NCBI RefSeq assembly: GCF_013179735.1
Contig: NZ_JABMEG010000001.1
Span: 2,046,001-2,110,000, forward strand
Direction of reading: 5' to 3'
Source: Permianibacter fluminis
Lineage (GTDB): Bacteria; Pseudomonadota; Gammaproteobacteria; Enterobacterales; Permianibacteraceae
DNA length: 64,000 bases
How positions within the stretch are numbered: position 1 is the first letter of the stretch; each line of letters begins with the position of its first letter. The notes beneath the pieces are model-generated. The model was given only the letters and a program-made list of their open reading frames with translations. It had not been told where the DNA came from and did not search any database. Positions 24,532 through 33,898 of the stretch are shown here, in pieces. Position numbers and translations under genes: made by a program.

Positions 24532-25881
24532 CTATTCGCGCAAGGCTTTCCAGATTTCGTCGGTCAGGTGGTAATCGGAACGTTGCAAGGCTTTACCGTG
24601 CAGCACCGTGGTTTCGATGCTTTTGATCGCCCGGATATCAGTCAGCGGGTTGTCGCGCAGCACAATAAAGTTGGCCAGCTTGCCGGCGGTCAGCGTGCCG
24701 ATGTCTGTTTCCTTGCCGAGCAAGATGGCGCCGTTCAGCGTCGCGGCCTTGATGATCTGTTGCGGCGTAAAACCGGCATCCTGCTGCCAGGTTTCCAGTT
24801 CCGGCCACAGTCCCGGTGCGCCGAATTCCAAGCCGACGTAAACATCCGAACCGGTGGTCAGCAGAATGCCGGCTTGCTCGGCTGCACGCGCCATTTTCAG
24901 CGAGAACTGGAATTGCGCCGGCAGACCCACGCGATGCTCGGCCGGGATCTGCTCGTTGTTCGCGGCGTAGTTGATGACGTACAGCGTTGCGTCCAGCATG
25001 CCGTGTTTCGCTTGCAGTTTCTTCAGCAAGGCTTGCAGCTTGTGATGCTCTGGCGTTAGGGTCGCGAAGTCGACCGGTGGTCGCTTTTGATAGCTGGTGC
25101 CGCGCATATCGTCGGCGGTTTCATAACCCAGCATGTAGATATGGCTGAGCCGCTGCACACCGGCATCGAGCAGCTCACTCGGCCGTGCCGGAAACACGGT
25201 GCCGTGTGACCAGATCATCATGTGCTGCTTGTCCGCTTCCGCGCTGATGCGGCGGATGTCACTGGCTGGCATGTTGGCATACAGTTTGATGCCACTGGCA
25301 TAGCTGCCTTTGGCTTGCGCAACGGCCAGTGCGGCATCGGTTTTCGCGTTGATAGCCTGCATCCACGGTACCTGTCCGGCGGTTTCCGCTTGCGCGGCGG
25401 CCTGTGTGCGTGGGTCAACAAAAAAACTGTCACCGGCCATCAGCGCCGAGTAATACAACTCGGGTCCGGGGATCTCGCCCAGCAGCAACTCCCGCCGCAG
25501 CTCCGCCAACAACCGGTTGTCACCGGCCATGTCGCGAACCGTGGTGATGCCACTCATCACATACAGTTCCAGCTGTGCTTTCGCCAGCATGACATTCGGA
25601 TAGGTCGCTACGTGGACATGAGTATCAACCAGTCCCGGCATCACATAGCGGCCGCTGAGATCAACACTGTGATCAGCGGTCAGTGCCAGTCGATCAACGT
25701 CGGCATCCGGAACAACCTGCTCAATGCGATCGTCGACTATCCGCAGTGCCATATCGGTCTGGGCGGTCGGCTGGGTGGCGTCAATCAGCGTGGCATGTCG
25801 GTAGAGCGTGCTGTCGGCGCCTGCGGAAAGCGGGCCGAGTGCAGCAAGCAGCAGCAATACGCTTGGAGATAAACGGCTCAT
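24532..25881 (-). CDS. Exported amidohydrolase
   Basis: 449 residues. N-terminal signal (LSPSVLLLLAALGPLSAGA). Metal-dependent amidohydrolase of the imidazolonepropionase/prolidase-like group: VMPGLVDTHVHVATYP, a likely carboxylated Lys in GIKLYANMP, His in IWSHGTVF and SHIYML, and Asp in TTGSDVYVGLEFG. The end has GTLTAGKLANFIVLRDNPL, as usual for this superfamily. The periplasmic enzyme probably cleaves a peptide-like or cyclic amide; the substrate is unknown. The MEST-like hydrolase gene follows after 30 bp. Confidence 0.9.
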   Translation of the reverse strand: MSRLSPSVLLLLAALGPLSAGADSTLYRHATLIDATQPTAQTDMALRIVDDRIEQVVPDADVDRLALTADHSVDLSGRYVMPGLVDTHVHVATYPNVMLAKAQLELYVMSGITTVRDMAGDNRLLAELRRELLLGEIPGPELYYSALMAGDSFFVDPRTQAAAQAETAGQVPWMQAINAKTDAALAVAQAKGSYASGIKLYANMPASDIRRISAEADKQHMMIWSHGTVFPARPSELLDAGVQRLSHIYMLGYETADDMRGTSYQKRPPVDFATLTPEHHKLQALLKKLQAKHGMLDATLYVINYAANNEQIPAEHRVGLPAQFQFSLKMARAAEQAGILLTTGSDVYVGLEFGAPGLWPELETWQQDAGFTPQQIIKAATLNGAILLGKETDIGTLTAGKLANFIVLRDNPLTDIRAIKSIETTVLHGKALQRSDYHLTDEIWKALRE

Positions 25882-25996
25882 TATCGCGTTCTCATGACAG
25901 GGTTCTCACGATAGTGATCGCCGAGGTGACCGGCGCGCGTCAGCGCGCCCGGCGAAGGCTTGTACGGCCGGAGCGCAGTTGACCACCGAGCTATAA

Positions 25997-26011
25997 CCCG
26001 ACTGAGTCGGG
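25997..26011. terminator. Short palindrome after the 26013-26423 gene
   Basis: CCCGACT-G-AGTCGGG (25997-26011) immediately follows the stop of the hypothetical protein gene on the minus strand and is followed there by TTATAG. A weak terminator is possible. Confidence 0.35.
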
Positions 26012-26012
26012 C

Positions 26013-26423
26013 TCACTTTGCAGGCTCCTCGTCATACTCCATATTATATAGCTTTCCTTCAACTATTCGAATTGACCAAACGATATCTGCAGTTGCATTC
26101 CCTGTGATTTGATCGAAGATGTTGGCCTTGACTTGCACCGTAACTTGCTCGTAGCCAGGCTCTTCATATATTGCGATATCATTCAAGCCGGCGTCGGTAA
26201 TTTTGCTCAATACAGAGTCGCCAGCTTTGAATGTCTTTCCGTGCTTAACAACTATGAGCCTGGTTAAGTTGCCTTTTTTGTCCACGCTTGCTTCTACATG
26301 TGTGCCACTTTCTGCGGTGAATGCTACTTCGCTCCAAGCGTAGGCGATCATTGAGTTTGCCTGAATTTCTGGGGTGGCAAGTAATGACGCTATTAATGCG
26401 GTGATAAGATGGCGTTGCTTCAT
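26013..26423 (-). CDS. Hypothetical exported protein, AT-richer than neighbours
   Basis: 136 residues from the ATG at 26421-26423. Signal peptide KQRHLITALIASLLATPEIQA. The mature part (EVAFTAESGTHVEASVDKKG, LIVVKHGKTFKAGDSVLSKI, VKANIFDQITGNATADIVW) looks beta-rich and is not recognised. Its base composition is clearly less GC-rich than the genes on both sides, which suggests later acquisition. A short palindrome follows the stop. Confidence 0.65.
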   Translation of the reverse strand: MKQRHLITALIASLLATPEIQANSMIAYAWSEVAFTAESGTHVEASVDKKGNLTRLIVVKHGKTFKAGDSVLSKITDAGLNDIAIYEEPGYEQVTVQVKANIFDQITGNATADIVWSIRIVEGKLYNMEYDEEPAK

Positions 26424-26491
26424 CGGTTGTAACTCATGGTTGTGATTCACATCGCTGTCAGCGACTGCATCGCGCTTATGCAGACGCCAGC

Positions 26492-27751
26492 TTAAAAAAT
26501 GACATCGAGACTTTTTGCCTGTGGCAGCAGCAGGCGGGCACCGTCTTCGGTGATCAGCATTTCATCTTCCAGCCGGATACCGAACTCGCCGATCAGATAG
26601 ATGCCGGGTTCGTTGCTGAACATATTGCCGACCTGCAGTGGCCGTTTGTTGCCACCGACCAGATAAAACCATTCGTGGCCATCCATGCCGATGCCATGTC
26701 CCAGTCGATGGGTAAAATGTTGATAGCCGGGACCGTAGCCCTGCTCGGCGATGAATTGCCGGGCGGCAGCATCGACTTGTTCGGCCGGCAGGCCGGGGCG
26801 GGCGGTTTTCAGCGCCAGATCCTGGGCGCGACGAACAATGTCCCAGACGGTTTTCATTTTGTCGCTGGCTGTGCCGAGCACCATCGTGCGAGTGATGTCG
26901 GAGCCATAACCTTCGACCTCGCAACCGCCATCAAGCAACACGATATCGCCCGCTTTCAGAAACGACTCTTTCACCAGACCATGCGGATACGCCGAGGCCT
27001 GACCAAACAGCACCAGCGCATCACCAGTGACGCCAAACTCACCGTACAGCTGGCTGATGAGTTCCGCGAGTTCGCGCTCGCCCATGCCTTCGCGCAGCAA
27101 CGACTGGGCTTTTTTGTAGACGTCGGCGGTGATGTCATTGGCCACTTGCATCAGGGCGATTTCACTGGCCGATTTGACGCTGCGGCAGCCGGCCGTCACC
27201 GCGATACCGTTTTGCAATTTCAGCTGCGGCAGTGCCTGCTGCAGTTTGTCGATGATGAAGAAGCGGGTGGTTTCGTCGATGCCGAGGGTGGCCGTCAGCA
27301 GGCCGGCATCCTTGAAACCCTGTTTCAGCTGGGCATACGGATCTTCGTGCTCTTCCCAGGTCAACACTCGGACGTCGCCCAATTTCTCGCGGGCGCGGCC
27401 TTCCTCGAATTTCGGCGAAATAAAAAACGGCTCACCGGTGCGCGGCAGCACCATCGCAAACAGCCGCTCACTGGGCCACCAGGACAGGCCGGTGAAATAC
27501 TGCAAGCTGGTGCCGGCTTCGACCAACAGTGCGTCGAGTTTGTGCTCGGTCATCAGGCGGCGCGCCTGTTCTTGCCGGGCACGAAATTCCTGAGAACTGA
27601 TCGGCGCTATGCGGCGCCGAATGGCAGCGACCCGTTCCGGATCAAAATACGTTTTGCTGTTGCCTGCAGCGGTTGCAAGCGCCGGGACAGGAAGCAGCGC
27701 CGCCAGGGTGCTGGTGGCGGCTGCAGTACGCAGGAAGTGACGTCGATTCAT
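26492..27751 (-). CDS. Tat-exported M24 (aminopeptidase P/prolidase-type) metallopeptidase
   Basis: 419 residues from the ATG at 27749-27751. NRRHFLRTAAAT is a twin-arginine signal followed by LAALLPVPALA. The C-terminal pita-bread domain has all five metal ligands: Asp in LDGGCEVEGYG and SDITRTM, His in HRLGHGIGMDGHEW, Glu in SNEPGIYLIGE and RLEDEMLITEDG. The N-terminal creatinase-like domain (ALLVEAGTSLQYFTGLSWWP) is typical of X-Pro peptidases. Folded export to the periplasm is predicted. Peptide substrates are inferred from the family. Confidence 0.9.
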   Translation of the reverse strand: MNRRHFLRTAAATSTLAALLPVPALATAAGNSKTYFDPERVAAIRRRIAPISSQEFRARQEQARRLMTEHKLDALLVEAGTSLQYFTGLSWWPSERLFAMVLPRTGEPFFISPKFEEGRAREKLGDVRVLTWEEHEDPYAQLKQGFKDAGLLTATLGIDETTRFFIIDKLQQALPQLKLQNGIAVTAGCRSVKSASEIALMQVANDITADVYKKAQSLLREGMGERELAELISQLYGEFGVTGDALVLFGQASAYPHGLVKESFLKAGDIVLLDGGCEVEGYGSDITRTMVLGTASDKMKTVWDIVRRAQDLALKTARPGLPAEQVDAAARQFIAEQGYGPGYQHFTHRLGHGIGMDGHEWFYLVGGNKRPLQVGNMFSNEPGIYLIGEFGIRLEDEMLITEDGARLLLPQAKSLDVIF

Positions 27752-27993
27752 GGAGTCGGCTCGAACAGTGACGGGTTGCGCCAAGCGGCAAATTGCGCTC
27801 GAGTGTAACGCATGCCGGCGTCACCGGGTCAGCCCTATATGGTGGGAAAAAATGCCGAAACGTCATGCTGCGGTGCAAGGTGTTTTGCTCAGCACGTTGA
27901 TGGGTGCCGAGCAGCCGATTGCTGAAATGCATTCTCAGGCGGTCAGCAAGTCAGTTTGCCTTTGCAGAAGAAAATCGCCGGGCGCGACGCCGA

Positions 27994-28911
27994 TCAACTA
28001 ACAGGCAGCCAGGCATGGGCGCGCACCGGGAAGGTGCCCATGCCGCAAATTTTCGGTGGCACGGCACTGAACCGGAAGCCGTCGATGGGGAGATTTTCCA
28101 GCCCGGTCAAATGCTCGACAATCGGGATACCCGCGGCGAGCAGCGTTGAATGCACCGGACGCTGGCCAGTGCTGATGTCATCAATGTTCAAGGAGTCGAT
28201 ACCGACCAGCGCTGCGCCACAGTCGCGCAGATACACGGCGGCTCGCTCGGTCAGAAACGGGTGGCCTTCGAAATACTGATCCGTGCGCCAGTGTCGGCTC
28301 CAGCCGGTGTGCACCAGCACCGCTTTGCCCGCGACATCGCTTGCGGCAAAGCTGGGCCAGTCAATCGCGCGATCGCTGCTGCCCTGCACCCGCACCACCA
28401 ATCCCGGCAGATTGGCAATGCGGGTCAGCGGCATGCCGGCCAGATCGATGCCGTCGGCATAACGGTGATACGGCGTGTCGAGATAGGTGCCGGTATTGGC
28501 CACCATATCGATGCGGCCGATCTGAAATTCAGTGCCGGCGGCGTAATGCTGCCGCGATTGCTCGCGTGACAGATGATCACAAATCAGCGGCGCGGGAAGG
28601 CCTTTGTAGGTAATCATGCCGTGCTCGATGCGGTGACTGAGATCGATAAAGAGCGCGTTGGCGGCTGCCTCGTTGTCGATCGCCGCGGTGTGGTCCAGCT
28701 CGCCGCGCTTGTGGGCTTCGGCAATGATGCGCTTCTTCAGAATGTCGACCTTGCTGACCATCAACAAACGCAGATCCTGAACGATATACGTGGCCAGCGC
28801 ATCATCGCTGATGTCGTCACCGATGATGTCCAGCCGGAAGCCTTGGCCTTGTATGCCGCCACCATTGCTGAATGAAATGGCAAAATCGAACACGACGCGC
28901 TGCTCTGCCAT
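27994..28911 (-). CDS. Cyclase/kynurenine-formamidase-like hydrolase with extra N-terminal domain
   Basis: 305 residues. From about residue 88 it is a cyclase-family protein (LFIDLSHRIEHGMITYKGLP; NTGTYLDTPYHRYADG; SLNIDDISTGQRPVHSTLLA). The usual HxGTHxDxPxH motif reads NTGTYLDTPYH, so the first metal-ligand histidines are replaced by Asn and Tyr. The first 85 residues (VVFDFAISFSNGGGIQGQGF, DISDDALATYIVQDLRLLM, KRIIAEAHKRG) form a separate small domain. GAGGA before the ATG supports the start. Whether it hydrolyses N-formylkynurenine or another ester or amide is unknown. Located between the CoA-transferase and M24 peptidase genes. Confidence 0.85.
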   Translation of the reverse strand: MAEQRVVFDFAISFSNGGGIQGQGFRLDIIGDDISDDALATYIVQDLRLLMVSKVDILKKRIIAEAHKRGELDHTAAIDNEAAANALFIDLSHRIEHGMITYKGLPAPLICDHLSREQSRQHYAAGTEFQIGRIDMVANTGTYLDTPYHRYADGIDLAGMPLTRIANLPGLVVRVQGSSDRAIDWPSFAASDVAGKAVLVHTGWSRHWRTDQYFEGHPFLTERAAVYLRDCGAALVGIDSLNIDDISTGQRPVHSTLLAAGIPIVEHLTGLENLPIDGFRFSAVPPKICGMGTFPVRAHAWLPVS

Positions 28912-28979
28912 AAAGGCGATCCTCGGTGTTGATTCAGGTTCTGGTTCAGGTTCTGGTTTAAATGGGGTGCAGAGCCGAC

Positions 28980-31121
28980 TCAGCCGGTTTTTGCCAGCGC
29001 GTAGCGCAGCAAACGAGCCTGTATATGCTCGGTCAGACTGCGCGGTGAGGAAAGCGCCATCCGGGCCAGACAGGGGACGGTTTCGGCCACCGGCGATTGG
29101 GGCAGCAGACTGCGCAGCAGGGTCTGGAGTTTGCCACCGGTGCTGGCGGTATGTTGTTTCAGCCAGCTCAATGCACTGATCAGCCTCTGCTCGGTGGCGT
29201 CGAAGTCACAGCCAAATGGGAACCGGCCGAACTCACCAAGGCTTTGCAGCGGTGCCAGTGCGGCAGCCAGCCGTTCCGGCGTGTTGTTGCGCCAGCTGGC
29301 GGGCAAGACAAAAGCCGGGTCCAGTTTGCCGGCTTTCTTGGCCTGCAGCGCCAGCGCCGGTTGAAAGCGGGCATCGCTGATGGCGAGCAGTCGCTTGATC
29401 ACTTCTTCATCGGACTGCCCGCGCAAGTCGGCAATGCCGTATTCGGTGATGACAATGTCACGCAGATGGCGCGGTATGGTCGTGTGCGCGTAATTCCAGA
29501 CAATATTGGAAACCGTTTTGCCATGGCTGCTGCGGGTGGCCCGCAGCAACAGAATCGAACGACCATCCTGCAGCGCATGCGCCATCGCGACAAAGTTGTA
29601 TTGGCCACCGACACCGCTCAACACCTGACCATCAGCAAAGGCATCGGAGACCGCCGCACCGAGCAGCGTCTGCATCATGCAGGTGTTGAAGAAGCGGGCA
29701 TCGCGGCGTTGTACCCGTTCCAGCGTTTCGCTGCCACCGTACAATTCATTGATGCGCGAGACCCGCTGCATTTCCAGACCGGTCCAGTCACTGCCGTGCA
29801 GCTGATTCATCCAGTCGTACAGCGGTTTCGAACCCAGCGCGAACGCGCCGGCAAGATACTGACCACCCCGCAGGCGGCGGCCGGTCATATGGGTGGCCAG
29901 TGCATTGGCATTGCGTGGCTCAGTCAAATCAAGACCGATGTGTTGACCATCCGGCAACAGCAGCTGATCCGCATGCCTTTGCACGCCGGCATCGATCAGC
30001 CCGAATTGCTGCAACCAGCTCAGCGCCGCCGCATCCAGTTGGGCAGGCAATGCGCCACTGGCCAGCAGGCAATCGAGGCTGTCGGCCGCCAGCGGATCGC
30101 GCAGCTGGCCGCTGTTGAGCAGGTATTGCAGTTTCAAATCGTCATAGACCAAGCGCTTCAGCACGCCGCCGCGACGCAGATGCATGAAGCCATCCATCAC
30201 CATCTCGGTGGCACCGTACAGGCCGTCCTGAAACGGCTCCGTGCCGCCAAACTCGGTCACCAATGCTGACTGCCGGTCACAACCGCATGCGGCCAACGCG
30301 CGTTGGTAGAGGTCGTTGCGCTGATGGCGCAGCAGCAGCGCGTTGACCAGCGCATCCGATAGCGCACCGATACCAATTTGCAGCGTGCCACCGTCTTTCA
30401 CCAGCGTGCTGGCGTGCAGGCCGAGCGCGTGTTCGGCCACGGTAACCGGTTCACGTGGCACGGCAAACAATGGATGGCTTTCGCCGTCATCCAGCAGCAG
30501 ATCAAACAGCGCGGCATCGACCCGGGCATCGCCGGCCAGAAACGGCATGTCCTGATGGACCACGCCGACAACATAGGGCCGCTTGCCGCGTGCCGCCAGC
30601 CGATCAATCAGGTCCAGCGCGACATCGGGGTTGGTCGACAGGCTGTATTGATCGCCGCGTTTGGCAATCTGCAACAGAATCAGATTGACGCCAGCGGCAG
30701 CCAGATCGCGGGCAACGTGGGTGTAGTTCTGGCTGATGTAATGACGCTGACCGTCGGCGCGGCCAAGCTGGCTGCCCGCCGAAAAATAAAACTCGTGGAT
30801 GCGCACATTGGCGGGCAACCGATTTGCTGCGCGGTCCGTCAGGTAATCCAGATCCGGATAGTCGTTGCCAAAATGGCGCGCAACAAACGGCGCCAGAAAT
30901 CGTCGTTCCAGTTCACTCTTGCCCTGCGGCCGCTGCAACGACAGCGCCGAGTACAGCGCCATCGACAGCCGCTCCGGTTCGGCCTTGACTCTCGCATACA
31001 AGGCATTGATCAAGCGGTTGGGTTTGCCGAGCCCCAGCGGGGTGGCAACTTTCAGCGTGTCGCCAACGGCCGCAAGAATGGTGTCAACGGCTGCAGCCAG
31101 CGTCGGATGCGTACGGTTCAT
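28980..31121 (-). CDS. Acetyl-CoA hydrolase/transferase family protein
   Basis: 713 residues, longer than the usual 430-640 of the family. Recognisable CoA-transferase features are HEFYFSAGSQLGRADG, GGTLQIGIGALSDALVNAL, the Glu-containing SALVTEFGGTEPFQDGLYG, LSGVGGQYNFVAMAHALQDG and ITEYGIADLRGQSDEEV. Family members move CoA between short-chain acids or hydrolyse acetyl-CoA. The extra length lies mainly in the N-terminus and the middle. The reading frame is uninterrupted. No short-chain-acid pathway gene is adjacent, so the acyl substrate is unknown. Confidence 0.88.
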   Translation of the reverse strand: MNRTHPTLAAAVDTILAAVGDTLKVATPLGLGKPNRLINALYARVKAEPERLSMALYSALSLQRPQGKSELERRFLAPFVARHFGNDYPDLDYLTDRAANRLPANVRIHEFYFSAGSQLGRADGQRHYISQNYTHVARDLAAAGVNLILLQIAKRGDQYSLSTNPDVALDLIDRLAARGKRPYVVGVVHQDMPFLAGDARVDAALFDLLLDDGESHPLFAVPREPVTVAEHALGLHASTLVKDGGTLQIGIGALSDALVNALLLRHQRNDLYQRALAACGCDRQSALVTEFGGTEPFQDGLYGATEMVMDGFMHLRRGGVLKRLVYDDLKLQYLLNSGQLRDPLAADSLDCLLASGALPAQLDAAALSWLQQFGLIDAGVQRHADQLLLPDGQHIGLDLTEPRNANALATHMTGRRLRGGQYLAGAFALGSKPLYDWMNQLHGSDWTGLEMQRVSRINELYGGSETLERVQRRDARFFNTCMMQTLLGAAVSDAFADGQVLSGVGGQYNFVAMAHALQDGRSILLLRATRSSHGKTVSNIVWNYAHTTIPRHLRDIVITEYGIADLRGQSDEEVIKRLLAISDARFQPALALQAKKAGKLDPAFVLPASWRNNTPERLAAALAPLQSLGEFGRFPFGCDFDATEQRLISALSWLKQHTASTGGKLQTLLRSLLPQSPVAETVPCLARMALSSPRSLTEHIQARLLRYALAKTG

Positions 31122-31284
31122 TGTGCCTTACCCATCGCATGCGAGCGTGAGCCATTCATTCCGACAAGCAGCGACGTTTTGGACCGCGCTTGTTTGCTCG
31201 CAGCGCTATTCATGATCTCGTTCACATCCATACTCCGCATTTGCTTGCTGCCTGGTTTACGAGATGCATCTGCCGATGCGCGGC

Positions 31285-32466
31285 TCATGCCACGCTGCCG
31301 GCAGCGTGCGCCGACGCCCACGCCCACTGAAAATTGTAGCCACCGAGCCAGCCGGTGACATCGACCACTTCTCCGATGAAAAACAAGCCCGGCACATCGT
31401 TTGCCATCATGGTCTTTGACGACAGATCGCGGGTGTCGACGCCGCCCAGGGTGACTTCGGCTTTTTTGTAGCCAACGGTGCCGGCGGGCCTGACCAGCCA
31501 GTGATGCAACTCCTCGCCAATTTTCTCCAGCGCTTTGCTGCCGAGTTGTTTCAGTGGCAGGTTGATGCCGCGTTCGTCACACCAGAGCTGGGCAAAGCGT
31601 TTGGGTAGCCATTCGGCAAGCGCATTGCTGAGCAGTTGCTCGCTGTGGGCCCGTTCCTGCAGCCGGCTGCGCAAATCGTCGTGCGGGGCCAGATCGATGC
31701 TCAGCATTTGGCCGGGCTTCCAGAACGAGGAAATCTGCAGGATGGCGGGGCCGCTGATGCCTTTGTGGGTGATCAGGATGGCTTCGCGAAATTGGGTTTT
31801 CTGACAACTGACCTCGGCATCGACCGACAGCCCGGACAAGTCGGCATATTGTTGCCAATCCGGCGCCGGAAAGGCGAGCGGGACCAGTCCGGGGCTGGGC
31901 TCCACCATGCGCAGGCCAAATTGTCGGGCAACGTCGTAGCCGAAACCGGTGGCGCCGATTTGCGGAATCGACAGCCCGCCAGTGGCAATGATCAGGGATT
32001 CGGTGTCGAACAGACCGCGGCTGGTTTGCAGGTGAAAGCGACCGGTTGGTGCTTGCTCAATGTGATTGACCGTGGTGCCGGTCGACCACTGCACGTCGCC
32101 GTCGCGGCATTCGCTGACCAGCATGTCGATGATTTGCTGGGCGCTGTCGTCACAGAACAATTGGCCCAGTGTTTTCTCGTGATAGCGAATACTGTGCTGC
32201 TGCAGCAATTTCAGAAAATCCTGCGGGGTGTAGCGGGCTAGCGCCGACCGGCAGAAGTGCGGATTTTGCGACAGGTATTGGGCCGGGCTGGCATGCAGGT
32301 TGGTGAAGTTGCAGCGGCCGCCGCCGGAGATGCGGATTTTTTCGCCAATCTTGCTGCTGTGGTCAATCAGCAACACGCGCCGGCCGCGCTGACCAGCAGT
32401 GAAGGCGGCAAACATGCCAGCGGCGCCGGCGCCGATGATGATGACGTCAAAAGGCGAGGATTTCAT
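31285..32466 (-). CDS. HI0933/YhiN-type FAD-dependent oxidoreductase
   Basis: 393 residues. N-terminal FAD-binding motif VIIIGAGAAGMFAAFTAG, then VLLIDHSSKIGEKIRISGGG and RCNFTNLH, which is diagnostic of the HI0933/YhiN family. C-terminal VTLGGVDTRDLSSKTMM and VPGLFFIGEVVDVTGWLGG are also characteristic. The reaction is unknown. The start at 32464-32466 is divergent from the sterol-desaturase-family gene at 32651, with two GATATC palindromes in the shared spacer. Confidence 0.92.
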   Translation of the reverse strand: MKSSPFDVIIIGAGAAGMFAAFTAGQRGRRVLLIDHSSKIGEKIRISGGGRCNFTNLHASPAQYLSQNPHFCRSALARYTPQDFLKLLQQHSIRYHEKTLGQLFCDDSAQQIIDMLVSECRDGDVQWSTGTTVNHIEQAPTGRFHLQTSRGLFDTESLIIATGGLSIPQIGATGFGYDVARQFGLRMVEPSPGLVPLAFPAPDWQQYADLSGLSVDAEVSCQKTQFREAILITHKGISGPAILQISSFWKPGQMLSIDLAPHDDLRSRLQERAHSEQLLSNALAEWLPKRFAQLWCDERGINLPLKQLGSKALEKIGEELHHWLVRPAGTVGYKKAEVTLGGVDTRDLSSKTMMANDVPGLFFIGEVVDVTGWLGGYNFQWAWASAHAAGSVA

Positions 32467-32531
32467 GACGGTGAACGGGCAATAACCGGGCGACGGTGCA
32501 GGGTGGTCAGGTTAAACCAAATTCGCCAAGG

Positions 32532-32553
32532 CCGATATCGGCTATCGATATCG
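32532..32553. promoter_or_regulatory. Two closely spaced CGATATCG palindromes in a divergent promoter
   Basis: CCGATATCGG (32532-32541) and CGATATCG (32546-32553) have centres 13 bp apart, between the flavoprotein and sterol-desaturase genes. Their tandem symmetry in a divergent spacer suggests a regulator site; no regulator is known. Confidence 0.35.
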
Positions 32554-32650
32554 GTTCGCGTTGGCCGGATACTTCCCCTGTCCGGCAATTCGCGGCACAC
32601 TCCAAGCGACGCTGTTCGAGCGCCGAACTTCCTGCGACCACGGTCTGATT

Positions 32651-33898
32651 ATGAACCCCATCGTTTACGCCATTCCTGTCTTCATGTTGTCGATTCTGGT
32701 TGAGGCCTGGTTTGCCTACCGGAAACGCCTGCCGAGCTACGATGTGGCCGATGCCATCACCAGCTTGCACTTTGGCGTGCTGAGTCAGGTGGCCGGCGCG
32801 TTTACCAAGACGCTGACGCTGGGGCTGTACGTGCTGGTGTACGAGCGCTATCGCGCGCTGGAATTGCCGACCGACAGCCTCTGGGTCTGGCTGCTGGCGG
32901 TCGTGCTGTACGATTTTCTGTATTACTGGGTACACCGTTTTGGCCACGAAGTGAATCTGATGTGGGCGGCCCATCAGGTGCATCACTCTTCCGAGTATTT
33001 CAATCTGACCACGGCGCTGCGGCAAACCTCGACCGGTGCGCTGTTCGGTTGGCCGTTCTATCTGGTGATGGCGGTGATCGGCGTGCCGCCGCTGGTGTTT
33101 GCCGTCGCTGGCCTGATTGATTTGCTGTACCAGTATTGGGTGCATACCGAATTGATCGGCAAACTCGGCTGGATCGATCGGGTGTTGGTGACGCCATCCA
33201 ATCACCGTGTTCATCACGGCCAGAACGATTACTGCATCGACAAGAATTACGGCGGCATTTTCATCATCTGGGATCGGCTGTTCGGCAGTTTTGTCGATGA
33301 GCGCGATGACGAGAAAGTGGTGTACGGCGTGCGCAAACCGCTGGCAAGTTACAACCCGCTCTGGGGCAATCTGAATGTCTATCGCGACATCTGGCAGAGC
33401 ATGCGCGCGGCCGTTGGCTGGCGCGGCAAGCTCGCGGCCGTGTTCGCGCCACCGGGCGGCTGGAATGAACCCGTACCGCATCTGGATACCCGTGATTGCC
33501 GGCGCTTTGCGCGGCCGAGCAGTGCCGGTTTGCGCGGCTACGCCATTCTGCAATACGGCGTGATGGTGATTTACGCCACCCATTTCATTGCGGTGGCGCC
33601 GGAGCTGAATCTGGCGATGCGTGCGTTCTATGCTGGTCTGATTCTGCTGGCCGCTGTCAGCTTGGGCGGCGTGCTGGAAGGCAGCGCGCTGGCCCGGCGG
33701 GTGGAGCCGGTACGGCTCGTGCTGTTCGCGGCGCTGTTCCTGTTGATGCCGGATTGGTTCGGTTGGCTTGCCCCGGTCGTGGCCAAAGTTGCGGTCCTGG
33801 CACTGGCGCTGATTTCGCTGCTGTGGTTGCTGCGCACGTTGCAGCAACAATCTCGTGCCTCGGCCAATGCCAATCCTGCGGAGATTTCCGGATCATGA
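32651..33898 (+). CDS. Sterol desaturase/fatty-acid hydroxylase family membrane protein
   Basis: 415 residues. Two N-terminal and several later membrane segments flank the di-iron histidine boxes: WVHRFGHEVNLMW (HxxxH), AAHQVHHSSEYFN (HxxHH) and SNHRVHHGQND (HxxHH), all present. The C-terminal 100 residues add two to four more membrane helices, as in alkylglycerol-monooxygenase-like proteins. It probably oxidises a lipid C-H bond using iron and oxygen. The ATG at 32651 is preferred over an upstream in-frame start. Its stop overlaps the next gene's start by four bases (ATGA). Confidence 0.9.
   Translation: MNPIVYAIPVFMLSILVEAWFAYRKRLPSYDVADAITSLHFGVLSQVAGAFTKTLTLGLYVLVYERYRALELPTDSLWVWLLAVVLYDFLYYWVHRFGHEVNLMWAAHQVHHSSEYFNLTTALRQTSTGALFGWPFYLVMAVIGVPPLVFAVAGLIDLLYQYWVHTELIGKLGWIDRVLVTPSNHRVHHGQNDYCIDKNYGGIFIIWDRLFGSFVDERDDEKVVYGVRKPLASYNPLWGNLNVYRDIWQSMRAAVGWRGKLAAVFAPPGGWNEPVPHLDTRDCRRFARPSSAGLRGYAILQYGVMVIYATHFIAVAPELNLAMRAFYAGLILLAAVSLGGVLEGSALARRVEPVRLVLFAALFLLMPDWFGWLAPVVAKVAVLALALISLLWLLRTLQQQSRASANANPAEISGS

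Noticed and set aside
26675-27808. Plus-strand frame opposite the M24 peptidase gene
   Set aside because: Shadow of a gene whose five metal ligands are all present on the other strand.
31118-31327. Small minus-strand frame of about 69 codons between the CoA-transferase and flavoprotein genes
   Set aside because: It overlaps the flavoprotein end, lacks a ribosome-binding site and a recognisable pattern.
32507-33850. Minus-strand frame of about 447 codons opposite the sterol-desaturase gene
   Set aside because: Translation is rich in Gln, Arg and His with no pattern; the plus-strand gene has all histidine boxes.
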